Source: Lewinellaceae bacterium (GTDB lineage Bacteria > Bacteroidota > Bacteroidia > Chitinophagales > Saprospiraceae). From it: DNA of 64,000 nt. Positions 25,702-34,540 of the stretch are shown here, piece after piece (position 1 is the first letter of the stretch; each line of letters opens with the position of its first letter). Where the stretch lies: positions 496,001-560,000 of the forward strand of contig JACJYA010000001.1 of assembly GCA_020636315.1 (NCBI GenBank), given 5' to 3'. The notes below the pieces were generated by a model. That model saw only the letters and a program-made list of their open reading frames with translations. It did no database searches and was not told the DNA's origin. A program made the translations under genes and the position numbers.

Positions 25702-28152
25702 TTAGTTTGTTTTGGAAATGACCCTCATCTCAACGCGCTGGTTCCGCCACTGCGCTTCCGGCTTGCCTCCCACAGCAACCGGAAAGGCCTTACCATACCC
25801 TTTGGGCACGACCCTATCCTCATCGATACCGTGGCCTATAAGGTAATTGACAATGGCCTGAGCACGCTGGGTTGTCAGGCTCAGTGCATTGGTATGGCTG
25901 AGTTGGGCCCCGGCGTGAACACCGATCTCTACACTGAGGTGCTCATTCTCGCGGAGAAATTCCAGCACACGGCCCAGTTCGGCATAAGCTACAGGTTTGA
26001 GGGTTGGTTTATTGGGTTCGAAAACAACAGTATTCAGGGGGATAACACTTCCTGTCTGCGCCGGTGCAAGGAAGATGTCCTTCTGCATTTCCCGGTATTC
26101 TGTTGGGGGGGCAGGGGTTAAAGGCGCAACTGCATCGTTACTCATGGGCAAGTTTACGGCTTTGCGCCTTTCCTGCTCGATCTGCAGTTGAAGTTTCTCG
26201 TTGAGTTCCACCTGCAACTCGGCCTGCGTTTCTTTTTTTGCCCAGTAAGTGATGTCATTGGCCAGTGCGGCCCGAATATCTTCCTTTAGGTTCAGGAGCA
26301 GTTCTTCCCGCACTTTGGGTTCCAGGGCAGTTCTGATGTCTTCTTTCAGATCACGTTCCCATTCCGCTTCGGTGCTTCCTCCCCTGGCCGTCCAGTTCTC
26401 CGGCCGGCCGGCCGGTTTGGCAAAACTCTGCCGAATGGTACGCTGCAAGTCTTCCTCTTTTAATTCCAGTTGCTGGCGCTCCCGTTCGCTGAGGGAAGGA
26501 GCGACTTCACGCTTCACCGCATCCAGCATACCGGCGCTGAGTTCCTGTCCGACTTTAGGGGCCAGGCCCTCTTTTAAGCCTTGCCGCACTTCCTCCTCCA
26601 GGCTTTCGAAGCTCCGGGCGCCATCCCAGAGGTAAGCATTGCCTTCTTCGGCCTCAGCTGCCTGTTTTTGCTGGTTCTTCTGGTAGGCCACATAACGATT
26701 GTACCGTTCTTTCATATCCCTGAGCTCCTGTGCATTGTCGGCAGGAGTTTGTTCGTAAGCGTCCGGAGTGATGGTATCCTGAACGGCAGCCTGATGCTGC
26801 CGGTAACGGTGTTTCAATGCCTCCAGTTCCGGGTCGGAAGAAGGGCTCCAGCCCGGGTCATTCAACCGGCCTTCCATCATTTTTTTTTGCAGCGCATTCC
26901 GTTCCTCCCTGATCCTGATCAACTCATCATCAAGTTTCCGTAGGTGAAGCTGCAGGTCTATGATCTCCTCATTGCGCTGGGCATAGGCCGGGTCCCGGGA
27001 GAGGGAAACCAACAGAGGGGTGTTCTCCCGGTCCAGTTCCTCGAAAGCCTTTCCGGACAGTTCCAGCGGCTCACTAACGGGAAAATACCCGCTCATTGCG
27101 CCACTCAGTTCAAAATCCCGACCATAAGGCAGGATGAGCTGGAAAACTCCGTTCTGGCCGGTAATATCGGTATCGGCAAAGAAGGGATTATCCTTCAACG
27201 GCTGAACCTGTGCTTTAGCCAGAGGGAGGGCCTCTCCGGAGGCGGCATCCCTGATGGTTCCAGTCAGTAGAATGACAGGCTTTGGAAGCAGGCTGTCCGG
27301 GAGTTCTGTTTCATAAATATCCATCTCCCCTTCTTCATTCCGGCGCACCAGAAATACCGGGGAACCGGAAGCCGGCATACTCAAAAAGGTGTCATCATCC
27401 GGAGTATTGGCCGCCCTGCCCAGATTTTGCGGGGGGGTGAAATGGCTCCATTTTTCATCCAGACGACGGGTGAAATAAAGATCATGCCGTCCCAGGCCTC
27501 CTTCCCTGTCGGAAGAAAAATAAAGGGTTTCGCCATCGGCCGCCAGCCAGAGGCCAAGCTCGTCGGCAGCAGAATTTACCGGAGGCCCGAGAGGGGCCGG
27601 AGGAGAATAACGGTTTTCTCCCCGGGCAAAACAGATATAAATATCGCGCTTTCCTCCTGCGCCGCTGCCGGCAAAGGAAAGCAGCAACACACCACCGTCC
27701 GGAGTGAAGGCAAAACGCAGGTTTTTGCCTTCCAGGCTGAAACTGTCTATCAAAATGGGCATTGGAGGTTCCCACGTTCTTCCCCGGCGGATGCTATAGT
27801 AAAGAGAATGGTTGCCGGGCCGGTACAAATAGAGTTTGGCGCCGGAACCGTGAATGCCAACCACCCGGTCATCCCCCCAGCTGTTCAGAGGAGCACCGAC
27901 ATTGACTGCCCGTGGCCATTGCCCGTCGGCATGCCGATAAGAGATCCAGATATCTCCCTTATCGGCATCCCCCATATTCTGGGGATGCCCCAGGCGGGTA
28001 AAATAAAGAGCCCTGCCTTCCGGAGATGCCACCGGGCCCCATTCTTCATAACCGGAGTTGACCTCTGCCGGAAGAAGCCGGGGAAAGCCTTCCTGGGCAA
28101 CAAGCCCCAGGGAAGTTACCAGAAAAATAAGGCCGAATGCCAGCTTTCTCAT
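25702..28152 (-). CDS. OmpA-family protein with WD40-like PD40 N-terminus and coiled-coil stalk
   Basis: 816 residues with a signal peptide ending near LVAQ. Residues about 25-290 hold PD40-type beta-propeller repeats (ASPEGRALYFTRLG, ADGETLYFSSDREGGLGRHDLYF). Then comes a carboxypeptidase-regulatory-like domain near 300-370, a long charged coiled-coil region (about 390-680) rich in Glu/Arg/Gln, and a C-terminal OmpA domain (IPLNTVVFEPNKPTL ... TQRAQAIVNYLIGHGID ... RNQRVEMRVI) that binds peptidoglycan. Related PD40-OmpA proteins occur near gliding and T9SS functions in Bacteroidota, but this one is not assigned. It is followed 12 bases later by a small unknown gene and preceded by the SWIM gene. 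Confidence 0.83.
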   Translation of the reverse strand: MRKLAFGLIFLVTSLGLVAQEGFPRLLPAEVNSGYEEWGPVASPEGRALYFTRLGHPQNMGDADKGDIWISYRHADGQWPRAVNVGAPLNSWGDDRVVGIHGSGAKLYLYRPGNHSLYYSIRRGRTWEPPMPILIDSFSLEGKNLRFAFTPDGGVLLLSFAGSGAGGKRDIYICFARGENRYSPPAPLGPPVNSAADELGLWLAADGETLYFSSDREGGLGRHDLYFTRRLDEKWSHFTPPQNLGRAANTPDDDTFLSMPASGSPVFLVRRNEEGEMDIYETELPDSLLPKPVILLTGTIRDAASGEALPLAKAQVQPLKDNPFFADTDITGQNGVFQLILPYGRDFELSGAMSGYFPVSEPLELSGKAFEELDRENTPLLVSLSRDPAYAQRNEEIIDLQLHLRKLDDELIRIREERNALQKKMMEGRLNDPGWSPSSDPELEALKHRYRQHQAAVQDTITPDAYEQTPADNAQELRDMKERYNRYVAYQKNQQKQAAEAEEGNAYLWDGARSFESLEEEVRQGLKEGLAPKVGQELSAGMLDAVKREVAPSLSERERQQLELKEEDLQRTIRQSFAKPAGRPENWTARGGSTEAEWERDLKEDIRTALEPKVREELLLNLKEDIRAALANDITYWAKKETQAELQVELNEKLQLQIEQERRKAVNLPMSNDAVAPLTPAPPTEYREMQKDIFLAPAQTGSVIPLNTVVFEPNKPTLKPVAYAELGRVLEFLRENEHLSVEIGVHAGAQLSHTNALSLTTQRAQAIVNYLIGHGIDEDRVVPKGYGKAFPVAVGGKPEAQWRNQRVEMRVISKTN

Positions 28153-28263
28153 ATTAACCTGTTGCAGTTTTTTGGTTTTGACGGACGATCGGGAAGAAAG
28201 TCATTTTTCCACCTGGCGCCGTTTTGTTCCAACGCCATTAACAACGCTTACAATTTAACAACT

Positions 28264-29616
28264 TCAGCTGCTGAATAGGTCATTGTACCATTCTTCCGGG
28301 TTGTCGGCAAGGCCCTGAAGAGGATAGGCCCGCCCATTTGCAAGGGCAGACAAAGGGCCCAGGGCCTTACCGTTCCATTCTCCAAAAACGGACAGAGGCC
28401 CGCCTCCGCTTACCGCCAGGAGGTTCCAGCGGGCCATTCCTTCTGAAGACAGGGGTAACTTCTGCTTCTGCCGGTCCACCAGCCAGAATTGGCCATTTTC
28501 CTGAACCGGCATCACTTCCGCCAGCAAACAGGGAAAAGGCTGCAGCCAGGGATTGTCGGCCAGTGCCTGAGCATAAGCCTGAGCAAAAGCGTCAATAGAG
28601 GCATATCCCAGCTTTCCCTCAAATGGCCGGCCGGAGGGCTGTTGTTTGCGAAACAGGGCGCGAAGAGGATAGGCCCCGGGATAGAATACCAGTTCTCCCT
28701 GAACACTGCTACCCACGGCCCATTGAGTTTCGTAGCCCTGTCTGCCCCAGGCGAAGTCCAGAATAAGAGCCAGCCGGCTGCTTTTTTCTCCCAGAAACCA
28801 GGTGCGCCGGTAACGCAGATTGTCATCCTCACTCTCTCTTTCCACCTGTCCGGCCGCCAGCCAGGTATCCGCCACTCCCTCCCGGGCCAGCACATCTTCT
28901 TTTTTAAAGTTCACCCCCAACTGGCTGAGTACTTCTTCCTGCAGGCCCTGAGGGAGGCTTTCCAGTTGCTTGAAGCTTTGCGCCAGCAGGTAGAGTTCCG
29001 CCATTTCTTCAAGGAGAAGCTCGAAGCCATCTTCCCTGCCTGCCAGAGATTTGAAATTGCGAATGCGGCGGGCCACGCCCCCCAGTTTGGCATCCACCAT
29101 TCGGGCGGCAAAGCTATCCCAAAGGCCGGGAGGTTGCTCTGCGATGGCGGAAAGGCCATGGCGGGCCAGGTCGAGCAGCCACTCCTCCAGGTCCTGCCCT
29201 CCCTGTTGCATGAGTTGCAGGCGCTGGCTGAAACGCCGGGAACGCCCGGCCTCACTCCTGGCCCTGTCCTCGGTGGAAGGGCCTTGGTGAACCAGGGTTT
29301 TCAGCAACTGCTGGGCCCAGGCAGGCGGCAATTCCGCAGAAACGGGTTTTGCTTTGTTCCCGTTGACAAACAGCAGAAGGGCGAGAATGTGGCGGCAGGG
29401 GTGATAACGGCTGTTGCAATCGCATCGGAAGGTTTCATCGCTCAGGCTGGCAACGACATGGTAAGTACGCTCTCCACTACTCCTGCAAACTCCCCAGAAC
29501 AGGCTTCCGCTGGCGCCCGTTTCCGGCCACCGGCGGGAGGAAGTAAGCCCCTTCGCCTTTTCCAGGACAAGGCTGTTGGGGGCCATTGCCGTGATCTTGT
29601 GGTAAGTCCAGTCCAT
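28264..29616 (-). CDS. SWIM zinc finger domain protein
   Basis: 450 residues. The SWIM motif CxCx6CxH is intact: Cys65, Cys67, Cys74, His76 in TFRCDCNSRYHPCRHILALLL. The rest is not assigned to a domain; it is helical, tryptophan-rich in places, and may form a scaffold or nucleic-acid-binding unit. In other Bacteroidota SWIM proteins often sit next to MoxR-type ATPase and VWA genes, but no such partners are here. It starts 20 bases after the rnc stop on the same strand, so it is probably the distal gene of the acpP-fabF-rnc group. Function unknown. Confidence 0.78.
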   Translation of the reverse strand: MDWTYHKITAMAPNSLVLEKAKGLTSSRRWPETGASGSLFWGVCRSSGERTYHVVASLSDETFRCDCNSRYHPCRHILALLLFVNGNKAKPVSAELPPAWAQQLLKTLVHQGPSTEDRARSEAGRSRRFSQRLQLMQQGGQDLEEWLLDLARHGLSAIAEQPPGLWDSFAARMVDAKLGGVARRIRNFKSLAGREDGFELLLEEMAELYLLAQSFKQLESLPQGLQEEVLSQLGVNFKKEDVLAREGVADTWLAAGQVERESEDDNLRYRRTWFLGEKSSRLALILDFAWGRQGYETQWAVGSSVQGELVFYPGAYPLRALFRKQQPSGRPFEGKLGYASIDAFAQAYAQALADNPWLQPFPCLLAEVMPVQENGQFWLVDRQKQKLPLSSEGMARWNLLAVSGGGPLSVFGEWNGKALGPLSALANGRAYPLQGLADNPEEWYNDLFSS

Positions 29617-29636
29617 AATTGAAGGAGTTCACGGCC

Positions 29637-30383
29637 TTAATCCTCCTCCTCATCTTCGGGGTCCAGGATACCGAGGGCGACCATTGCCTTCTCCGAGGCC
29701 GTCTGTTCAGCGCTTTTTTTGTTGAAGTCATCGGCGGTGGCCATTTTCTTGCCATTTACCATGACAGCCACTTTGAAGCGGTCGCGTTTTTCAAACTTAT
29801 ACCGGGCCAGCAGCTTATAGCTTACCGTCTGTCCGTTTTTCTGGCACCATTCCAGCAACTGGCTCTTGTAGTTGTCATCGAAGCTTTCCAGTTCGTGTAC
29901 ATCTACGTAGTTGCGCAGTACTTTATTGACCACGAAATGTTTGGTGCCGCTGTATCCCTTTTCGAGGTAAACAGCCCCGACCAGTGCTTCCACGGCATTG
30001 CCGAGCATAGAACGGCTGAGGCGGGTCTGGTTGTATTCGGAAAGCAGCATATCCAGCCCCATTTTGTCCCCGATCTTATTGAGGGATTTTCGTTTTACGA
30101 TCTTGGAGCGCATCTTGGTCAGGAACCCCTCATTGCTGTTGGGATATTTCTTGAACAGGTACTCCGCCACGATCGTCCCCAGAACAGCATCGCCCAGGTA
30201 TTCCAGGCGTTCGTTGTTCTGTATGGCATAGGCCTTTTCCGAAGAGGTGGATTTATGGGAAAAAGCCAGCCTGAAGATGGCCATATTGGCAGGAGTAAAG
30301 CCGATAAGCTGGCGAAGGCGCCGGGCAAACTCCTTGTCTTTCGAAAAGTGAAAGTTATAGATCCTTAATAAGAGCCGCAGCAA
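29637..30383 (-). CDS. rnc: Ribonuclease III
   Basis: 248 residues. Cleaves double-stranded RNA in rRNA and mRNA processing. The catalytic signature is NERLEYLGDAVLGTIVAEYL, with a second acidic segment GNAVEALVGAVYLEKGY; the C-terminal dsRNA-binding domain runs from about 165 (YKSQLLEWCQKNGQTVSYKL) to the end. The start codon is TTG at 30383, since no ATG lies upstream in frame and the next Met is inside the catalytic domain. A perfect palindrome at 30397-30410 sits just before the start. It follows fabF with 266 bases between, in the conserved acpP-fabF-rnc order. Confidence 0.93.
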   Translation of the reverse strand: MLRLLLRIYNFHFSKDKEFARRLRQLIGFTPANMAIFRLAFSHKSTSSEKAYAIQNNERLEYLGDAVLGTIVAEYLFKKYPNSNEGFLTKMRSKIVKRKSLNKIGDKMGLDMLLSEYNQTRLSRSMLGNAVEALVGAVYLEKGYSGTKHFVVNKVLRNYVDVHELESFDDNYKSQLLEWCQKNGQTVSYKLLARYKFEKRDRFKVAVMVNGKKMATADDFNKKSAEQTASEKAMVALGILDPEDEEED

Positions 30384-30396
30384 AGCAAAAGAATTA

Positions 30397-30410
30397 TGTT
30401 AACGTTAACA
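30397..30410 (-). promoter_or_regulatory. Perfect 14-bp palindrome upstream of rnc
   Basis: TGTTAACGTTAACA reads the same on both strands, with the AACGTT centre typical of LacI-family operators. It lies 14-27 bases before the rnc start codon, where a bound protein would block transcription or the transcript could fold near the ribosome site. Confidence 0.45.
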
Positions 30411-30649
30411 ATACCGGCTCCCCTGCCAGGGTGGTGTTACCATCGAATAGCAGGACATATCCCTGCAAAGGCAGGCGCACCAGATTACCAGAACTATTGA
30501 AAACAGCTGCTCTTTAAGGTAAGGAGGTAATACCCTGAAAGTAACCCGTTGGGGGGTAGGCATTGCCGCTTCACCTCTGAAGAGCACGGGGACAACCCCA
30601 AAGCAGGAAGTGGCCGGGTTATTGTTAATGCCTGCCGCTTTCCTGCCGT

Positions 30650-31897
30650 CTATTCTTCAAATTTCTTAAAGATCAAGGACGAATTGTGCCCGCCGAAACC
30701 AAAGGTATTACTCAATATGGCCCTTACTTCGCGCTCCTGCGCCTGGTTGAAAGTAAGGTTGAGCCGGCTGTCCAGCTCTGGGTCATCGGTAAAATGGTTA
30801 ATGGTCGGCGGCACGAAGCCATGGACTATGCTCAGAATACCGGCGATGGCCTCAATGGCGCCTGCAGCCCCCAGGAGATGCCCGGTCATCGATTTGGTCG
30901 AACTAATGTTCAACTTATAAGCATTATCGCCGAATACCTGTTGAATTGCTTTGACCTCTGCGACATCTCCCAGAGGCGTTGATGTACCATGAACGTTAAT
31001 ATAATCAATATCTTCCGGATTCAGCCCCGCTTCTTTAAGTGCGATTTTCATAACGTTGCTGGCTCCCAGCCCTTCCGGGTGAGGGGCCGTAATATGATGT
31101 GCATCGGCAGTAGCGCCGCTGCCCGCCAATTCTGCGTAAATACGGGCGCCCCGTTTTTTAGCGTGTTCCAGTTCTTCCAGAACGAGTGCTCCGGCGCCTT
31201 CCCCCAGGACAAAGCCGTCGCGGTCCAGGTCAAAGGGGCGGGAGGCCGTCTTGTAATCATCATTCCGGGTGGAGAGCGCTTTCATCGCGTTGAAGCCCCC
31301 TACTCCTGCCTTGATCACCGCGGCTTCAGAACCTCCGGTAACGACCACGTCCTGACGGCCGAGGCGGATATAATCGGCTGCCACGGAAACGGAATGAGAT
31401 GAAGAGGCACAGGCAGAGACCGTAGCAAAATTAGCGCCCCGGAAGCCATACTTGATCGATATCTGGCCGGCAACGATATCCACGATCATTTTTGGGATCA
31501 TGAAAGGGTTGTACCTTGGAATGCCATTGCCGGTGATGAATTCTTCTATTTCCGCTTCCAGGGATTTCAGCCCGCCTATTCCGGAGCCCCAGATCACGCC
31601 GACGCGGTCGAGGTCTAGCGTCTCCGGGTCCAGCCCGGCATCGGCGATGGCCTCATCTGAAGAAATGGCGCCATAAATGGAGAACAAATCCATACGGCGG
31701 GCCTCCCGGCGGTCAATTAACTCCTCTATATTGAGGTTCTTAACCTCACAGGCGAACTGTGTCTTAAAATTGGAAGCATCGAAGTGAGTAATGAGGTTGG
31801 CGCCGCTTACGCCGTTTTGGAGCCCTTCGAGGTAAGCTTTGATATTGTTGCCGATCGGGGTCAATGCCCCTATTCCTGTTACAACAACCCTTTTCAT
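30650..31897 (-). CDS. fabF: 3-oxoacyl-[acyl-carrier-protein] synthase II
   Basis: 415 residues. Condenses malonyl-ACP with growing acyl-ACP in fatty-acid elongation. The catalytic triad is Cys163 (VSACASSSHSV), His303 (NVHGTSTPLGD) and His340 (KSMTGHLLGAAGA), with Lys335. GFVLGEGAGALVLEE is the expected thiolase-fold segment. It follows acpP on the same strand, spaced 224 bases with a hairpin between, and precedes rnc. Confidence 0.96.
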   Translation of the reverse strand: MKRVVVTGIGALTPIGNNIKAYLEGLQNGVSGANLITHFDASNFKTQFACEVKNLNIEELIDRREARRMDLFSIYGAISSDEAIADAGLDPETLDLDRVGVIWGSGIGGLKSLEAEIEEFITGNGIPRYNPFMIPKMIVDIVAGQISIKYGFRGANFATVSACASSSHSVSVAADYIRLGRQDVVVTGGSEAAVIKAGVGGFNAMKALSTRNDDYKTASRPFDLDRDGFVLGEGAGALVLEELEHAKKRGARIYAELAGSGATADAHHITAPHPEGLGASNVMKIALKEAGLNPEDIDYINVHGTSTPLGDVAEVKAIQQVFGDNAYKLNISSTKSMTGHLLGAAGAIEAIAGILSIVHGFVPPTINHFTDDPELDSRLNLTFNQAQEREVRAILSNTFGFGGHNSSLIFKKFEE

Positions 31898-32054
31898 TTT
31901 TGTTTAGATTTTTGCTTTGCGGCGCCTGTAGTCAATTTGGATTTTCTTTTCGTCGGCTTCAGCCGGAGCAGCTCCGGATGCAGGGAAGTGATAGCCAATA
32001 CGATCGTTCTGCTGATGAAGGAGGAGGGAATTATTCTGGCCCCTCTTAAAACCA

Positions 32055-32085
32055 CAAATTAGAGGCAGGCCGTACCTCTAATTTG
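32055..32085 (-). terminator. Hairpin between acpP and fabF, possible attenuator
   Basis: Perfect 11-bp inverted repeat CAAATTAGAGG (32055-32065) and CCTCTAATTTG (32075-32085), 9-base loop; on the minus strand it is followed by TGGTTTTAAG, a weak U-tract. It could reduce readthrough from acpP into fabF, fitting the high demand for ACP. Confidence 0.5.
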
Positions 32086-32121
32086 CAGAATAGGAACATC
32101 TGTATAGAGATGTAACTGAAA

Positions 32122-32364
32122 TTAGCCCTTGTCAGAGTTGGCTTCGAGATATTCAATCGCTTGCCCAACCGTCTGGATGTTTTCGGCTTGCTCATCCGGG
32201 ATGGAAATGTCAAATTCCTTTTCAAACTCCATGATAAGCTCCACGGTGTCCAGAGAGTCGGCCCCCAGATCATTGGTAAAGCTGGCATCCGGAGTTACCT
32301 CAGATTCGTCAACGCCTAGTTTATCGACGATAATTTTACTTACTCTTTCTGCAATGCTAGACAT
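32122..32364 (-). CDS. acpP: Acyl carrier protein
   Basis: 80 residues, acidic, four-helix carrier. Ser37 in GADSLDTVELIMEFEKEF is the 4'-phosphopantetheine attachment site. It starts MSSIAERVSKIIVDKLGVDE, the standard N-terminus. It is first in the leftward acpP-fabF-rnc group and has a plausible Bacteroidota promoter at 32399-32430. Confidence 0.97.
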   Translation of the reverse strand: MSSIAERVSKIIVDKLGVDESEVTPDASFTNDLGADSLDTVELIMEFEKEFDISIPDEQAENIQTVGQAIEYLEANSDKG

Positions 32365-32398
32365 AGTGAATTCGCTTTATTGGTTTACGATTGCGTTG

Positions 32399-32430
32399 CA
32401 AAGAAACGCAGAACTCCCATGATAACCAAA
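32399..32430 (-). promoter_or_regulatory. Candidate promoter of acpP
   Basis: On the minus strand a TTTG (-33 type, 32427-32430) is followed after 20 bases by TTTCTTTG (32399-32406), one base off TAnnTTTG. An A/T-rich tract lies upstream. Confidence 0.4.
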
Positions 32431-32466
32431 GTTTTTAAAAAAAAAATACTCCTACTTTTAGGAGCG

Positions 32467-32474
32467 TATATTTG
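32467..32474 (+). promoter_or_regulatory. Candidate -7 element for pyruvate kinase
   Basis: TATATTTG matches TAnnTTTG, 116 bases before the chosen pyk start. No clear -33 element. Confidence 0.35.
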
Positions 32475-32589
32475 AATATTTTTCAGATAGCCGTACTTTT
32501 ACAATACCAATTATTGTAACTTTTACACTTACTTACAACCCGTCACCTTGTCACTGGAAAAGCCCACTCAATTAAAATCACCAATATCT

Positions 32590-34023
32590 ATGAAAATAGT
32601 TGACCATCAAAATACAAAAGTTGTTGCCACGGTAGGGCCGGCCTCCAATTCCTACTCCAACCTGCTGGACCTGGTCAAGGCCGGAGTAGATGTTTTCCGC
32701 CTCAACTTTTCCCACGGCACTCACGAAGACCACCTCGAAGTGATCAACCACGTCACTTACATTAATGAGAAATATAACCTCCACATCGGCCTGCTGGCCG
32801 ACCTGCAGGGGCCCAAGCTTCGGGTAGGCAAGATCAAGGATAACGCTCTGGAACTCAAAGAGGGCGACGTGATCACCCTGGTCAATGAGAAGTGCATCGG
32901 AACCATGGAGAAAATATACATGAGTTACGAGCAGTTCCCGCAGGATGTCCAGATTGGAGAGCGGGTGCTCGTTGACGACGGCAAGCTGGTCTTTGAAGTG
33001 GTTGAAACCAATGGAAAAGATACCGTTAGGCTGAAAACCTTGTTTGGGGGTGTGCTTTCCTCCAACAAAGGGGTAAACCTGCCCAAAACGAAAATATCGC
33101 TGCCCTGCCTGACGGAAAAGGACCTGGCCGACCTTGATTTCATCCTCACCCAGCCGGTCAACTGGATCGCCCTGTCTTTTGTCCGTTCGCCTAAAGACAT
33201 AAAGGACCTGGCCAAGCGAATCGCCACAAAAAACCACCCGGCCAAGATCATTGCCAAGATTGAAAAACCGGAGGCGGTCGAACGCATCGACAAGATCATC
33301 AAACACTCCAACGGCATAATGGTAGCCCGGGGAGACCTCGGCATCGAAGTCCCGATGGAACAACTCCCCCTCATTCAAAAGGACATAATCGCCAAGTGCA
33401 TCCAGCGGGCCCGCCCGGTCATCGTCGCCACCCAGATGATGGACAGTATGATCACCAACCCGAGCCCGACCCGCGCCGAGATCACCGACGTTGCCAACGC
33501 CGTCCTCGACGGCGCCGATGCGGTTATGCTCAGTGGCGAGACCTCCGTGGGCAAACACCCGGTGAAAGTCGTCGAAGCCATGAACAAGATCATCGAAGTG
33601 GCCGAGACACACTTTAACTTCGACGGCCGGCGCCCGTTGGCCAGCCCCAAATCCAGGACTTTCCAGTCGGACATCGTCTGTTTCAACGCAGGGAAAACGG
33701 CCATGGATATCGGAGCAAAGGCCATTGTCGGCATGACCAGCTCCGGCTACACCGCTTTTAAAGTTTCCAGTTACCGGCCCAAAAAAGACATTTACATCTT
33801 TTCGGACCGCATGCACATGTTGGCCACCCTGAACCTGGTATGGGGCGTGCGCTGCTACTATTACGACCGCTTTACCACAACCGATGAAACCATCCAGGAT
33901 GTCACTGACATCCTCAAGCGGGAAGGGCGGGTCCAACCCGGCGACATCATCATCAATACGGCAAGCATGCCGTTGCATCGCCGTTTTCGGACCAACATGC
34001 TGAAAGTTACAGTAGTGGAATAG
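32590..34023 (+). CDS. pyk: Pyruvate kinase
   Basis: 477 residues from ATG 32590; a TTG 42 bases upstream gives a non-conserved extension. Transfers phosphate from phosphoenolpyruvate to ADP, the last step of glycolysis. Family features: KVVATVGPAS and VFRLNFSHG at the N-terminus, the substrate-binding and catalytic helix KIIAKIEKPEAVERIDKI, GIMVARGDLGIEVP, and ARPVIVATQMMDSMI followed by PTRAEITDVANAVLDGADAVMLSGETSVGKHPV. The C-terminal regulatory domain is present but short. It is divergent from acpP and followed by a hairpin at 34056-34083. Confidence 0.96.
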   Translation: MKIVDHQNTKVVATVGPASNSYSNLLDLVKAGVDVFRLNFSHGTHEDHLEVINHVTYINEKYNLHIGLLADLQGPKLRVGKIKDNALELKEGDVITLVNEKCIGTMEKIYMSYEQFPQDVQIGERVLVDDGKLVFEVVETNGKDTVRLKTLFGGVLSSNKGVNLPKTKISLPCLTEKDLADLDFILTQPVNWIALSFVRSPKDIKDLAKRIATKNHPAKIIAKIEKPEAVERIDKIIKHSNGIMVARGDLGIEVPMEQLPLIQKDIIAKCIQRARPVIVATQMMDSMITNPSPTRAEITDVANAVLDGADAVMLSGETSVGKHPVKVVEAMNKIIEVAETHFNFDGRRPLASPKSRTFQSDIVCFNAGKTAMDIGAKAIVGMTSSGYTAFKVSSYRPKKDIYIFSDRMHMLATLNLVWGVRCYYYDRFTTTDETIQDVTDILKREGRVQPGDIIINTASMPLHRRFRTNMLKVTVVE

Positions 34024-34055
34024 GCCAAGCCGAAAAAAATGTTATATTCACACTG

Positions 34056-34083
34056 CCGGGAAGCCCCAATTATTGCTTCCCGG
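34056..34083 (+). terminator. Hairpin downstream of pyk
   Basis: Perfect 9-bp inverted repeat CCGGGAAGC / GCTTCCCGG with a 10-base loop, 32 bases after the stop. No following T-run, so termination is uncertain. Confidence 0.4.
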
Positions 34084-34373
34084 AGCCGAACTCTGCTTCA
34101 ATCCTGAATTTTCAACCGATTGTATAATTCATCAATGGGCGCCCCTGCCGCATGACAGCGCGGGCGGCAACCCGAAATTGCCCTGTAGGCCCGACGGCCC
34201 TTCCCTTTTTCAGGCGGGCCGCCGGAGCTAAGCCTGGGCCGTTCTTCCTTTTGGGAGCATTGCCGGTACTGTTCCAGCCAGGGCATCAGATGAGCTACGC
34301 GACGAAATAGATACCGCAGGAAAACTCAACGCCTCTGTCTGTATTCCCTTCGTACAGGAGACTGCGAGGCGTG

Positions 34374-34399
34374 GCCATGCCGGCTCAGTCCGGCATGGC
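34374..34399 (+). terminator. Hairpin with T-run upstream of the nucleotidyltransferase gene
   Basis: Perfect 10-bp inverted repeat GCCATGCCGG / CCGGCATGGC, 6-base loop, followed by TTATTTTTG. Terminator-like on the plus strand. Confidence 0.55.
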
Positions 34400-34540
34400 T
34401 TATTTTTGAGGTTTCATTTCTTACCTTTGCCTGAAAAATTACCCTGCCAGGCGTATGGCCTTTTTCAAAATTGGATCGTATCAAAAACATGAAAGCGACA
34501 AATGCTTTATAATTAGGTGAAACCAAAACAAAACTGTTTC

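Larger units (their letters stand above)
34024..34540. other. 517-base intergenic region between pyk and the nucleotidyltransferase gene
   Basis: Holds two hairpins (34056-34083 and 34374-34399) and a G/C-rich stretch at about 34135-34240 with GGCCCG / CGGGCC arms. The short leftward open frames at 34098-34286 and 34326-34526 lack motifs and the second crosses the hairpin, so I call no gene. Confidence 0.5.

Noticed and set aside
32578..33978. 466-codon leftward open frame opposite pyk
   Set aside because: Antisense to pyruvate kinase over its full length; no motifs.
34098..34286. 62-codon leftward frame after pyk
   Set aside because: Arg/Gly/Pro-rich translation of a G/C-rich hairpin region; no support.
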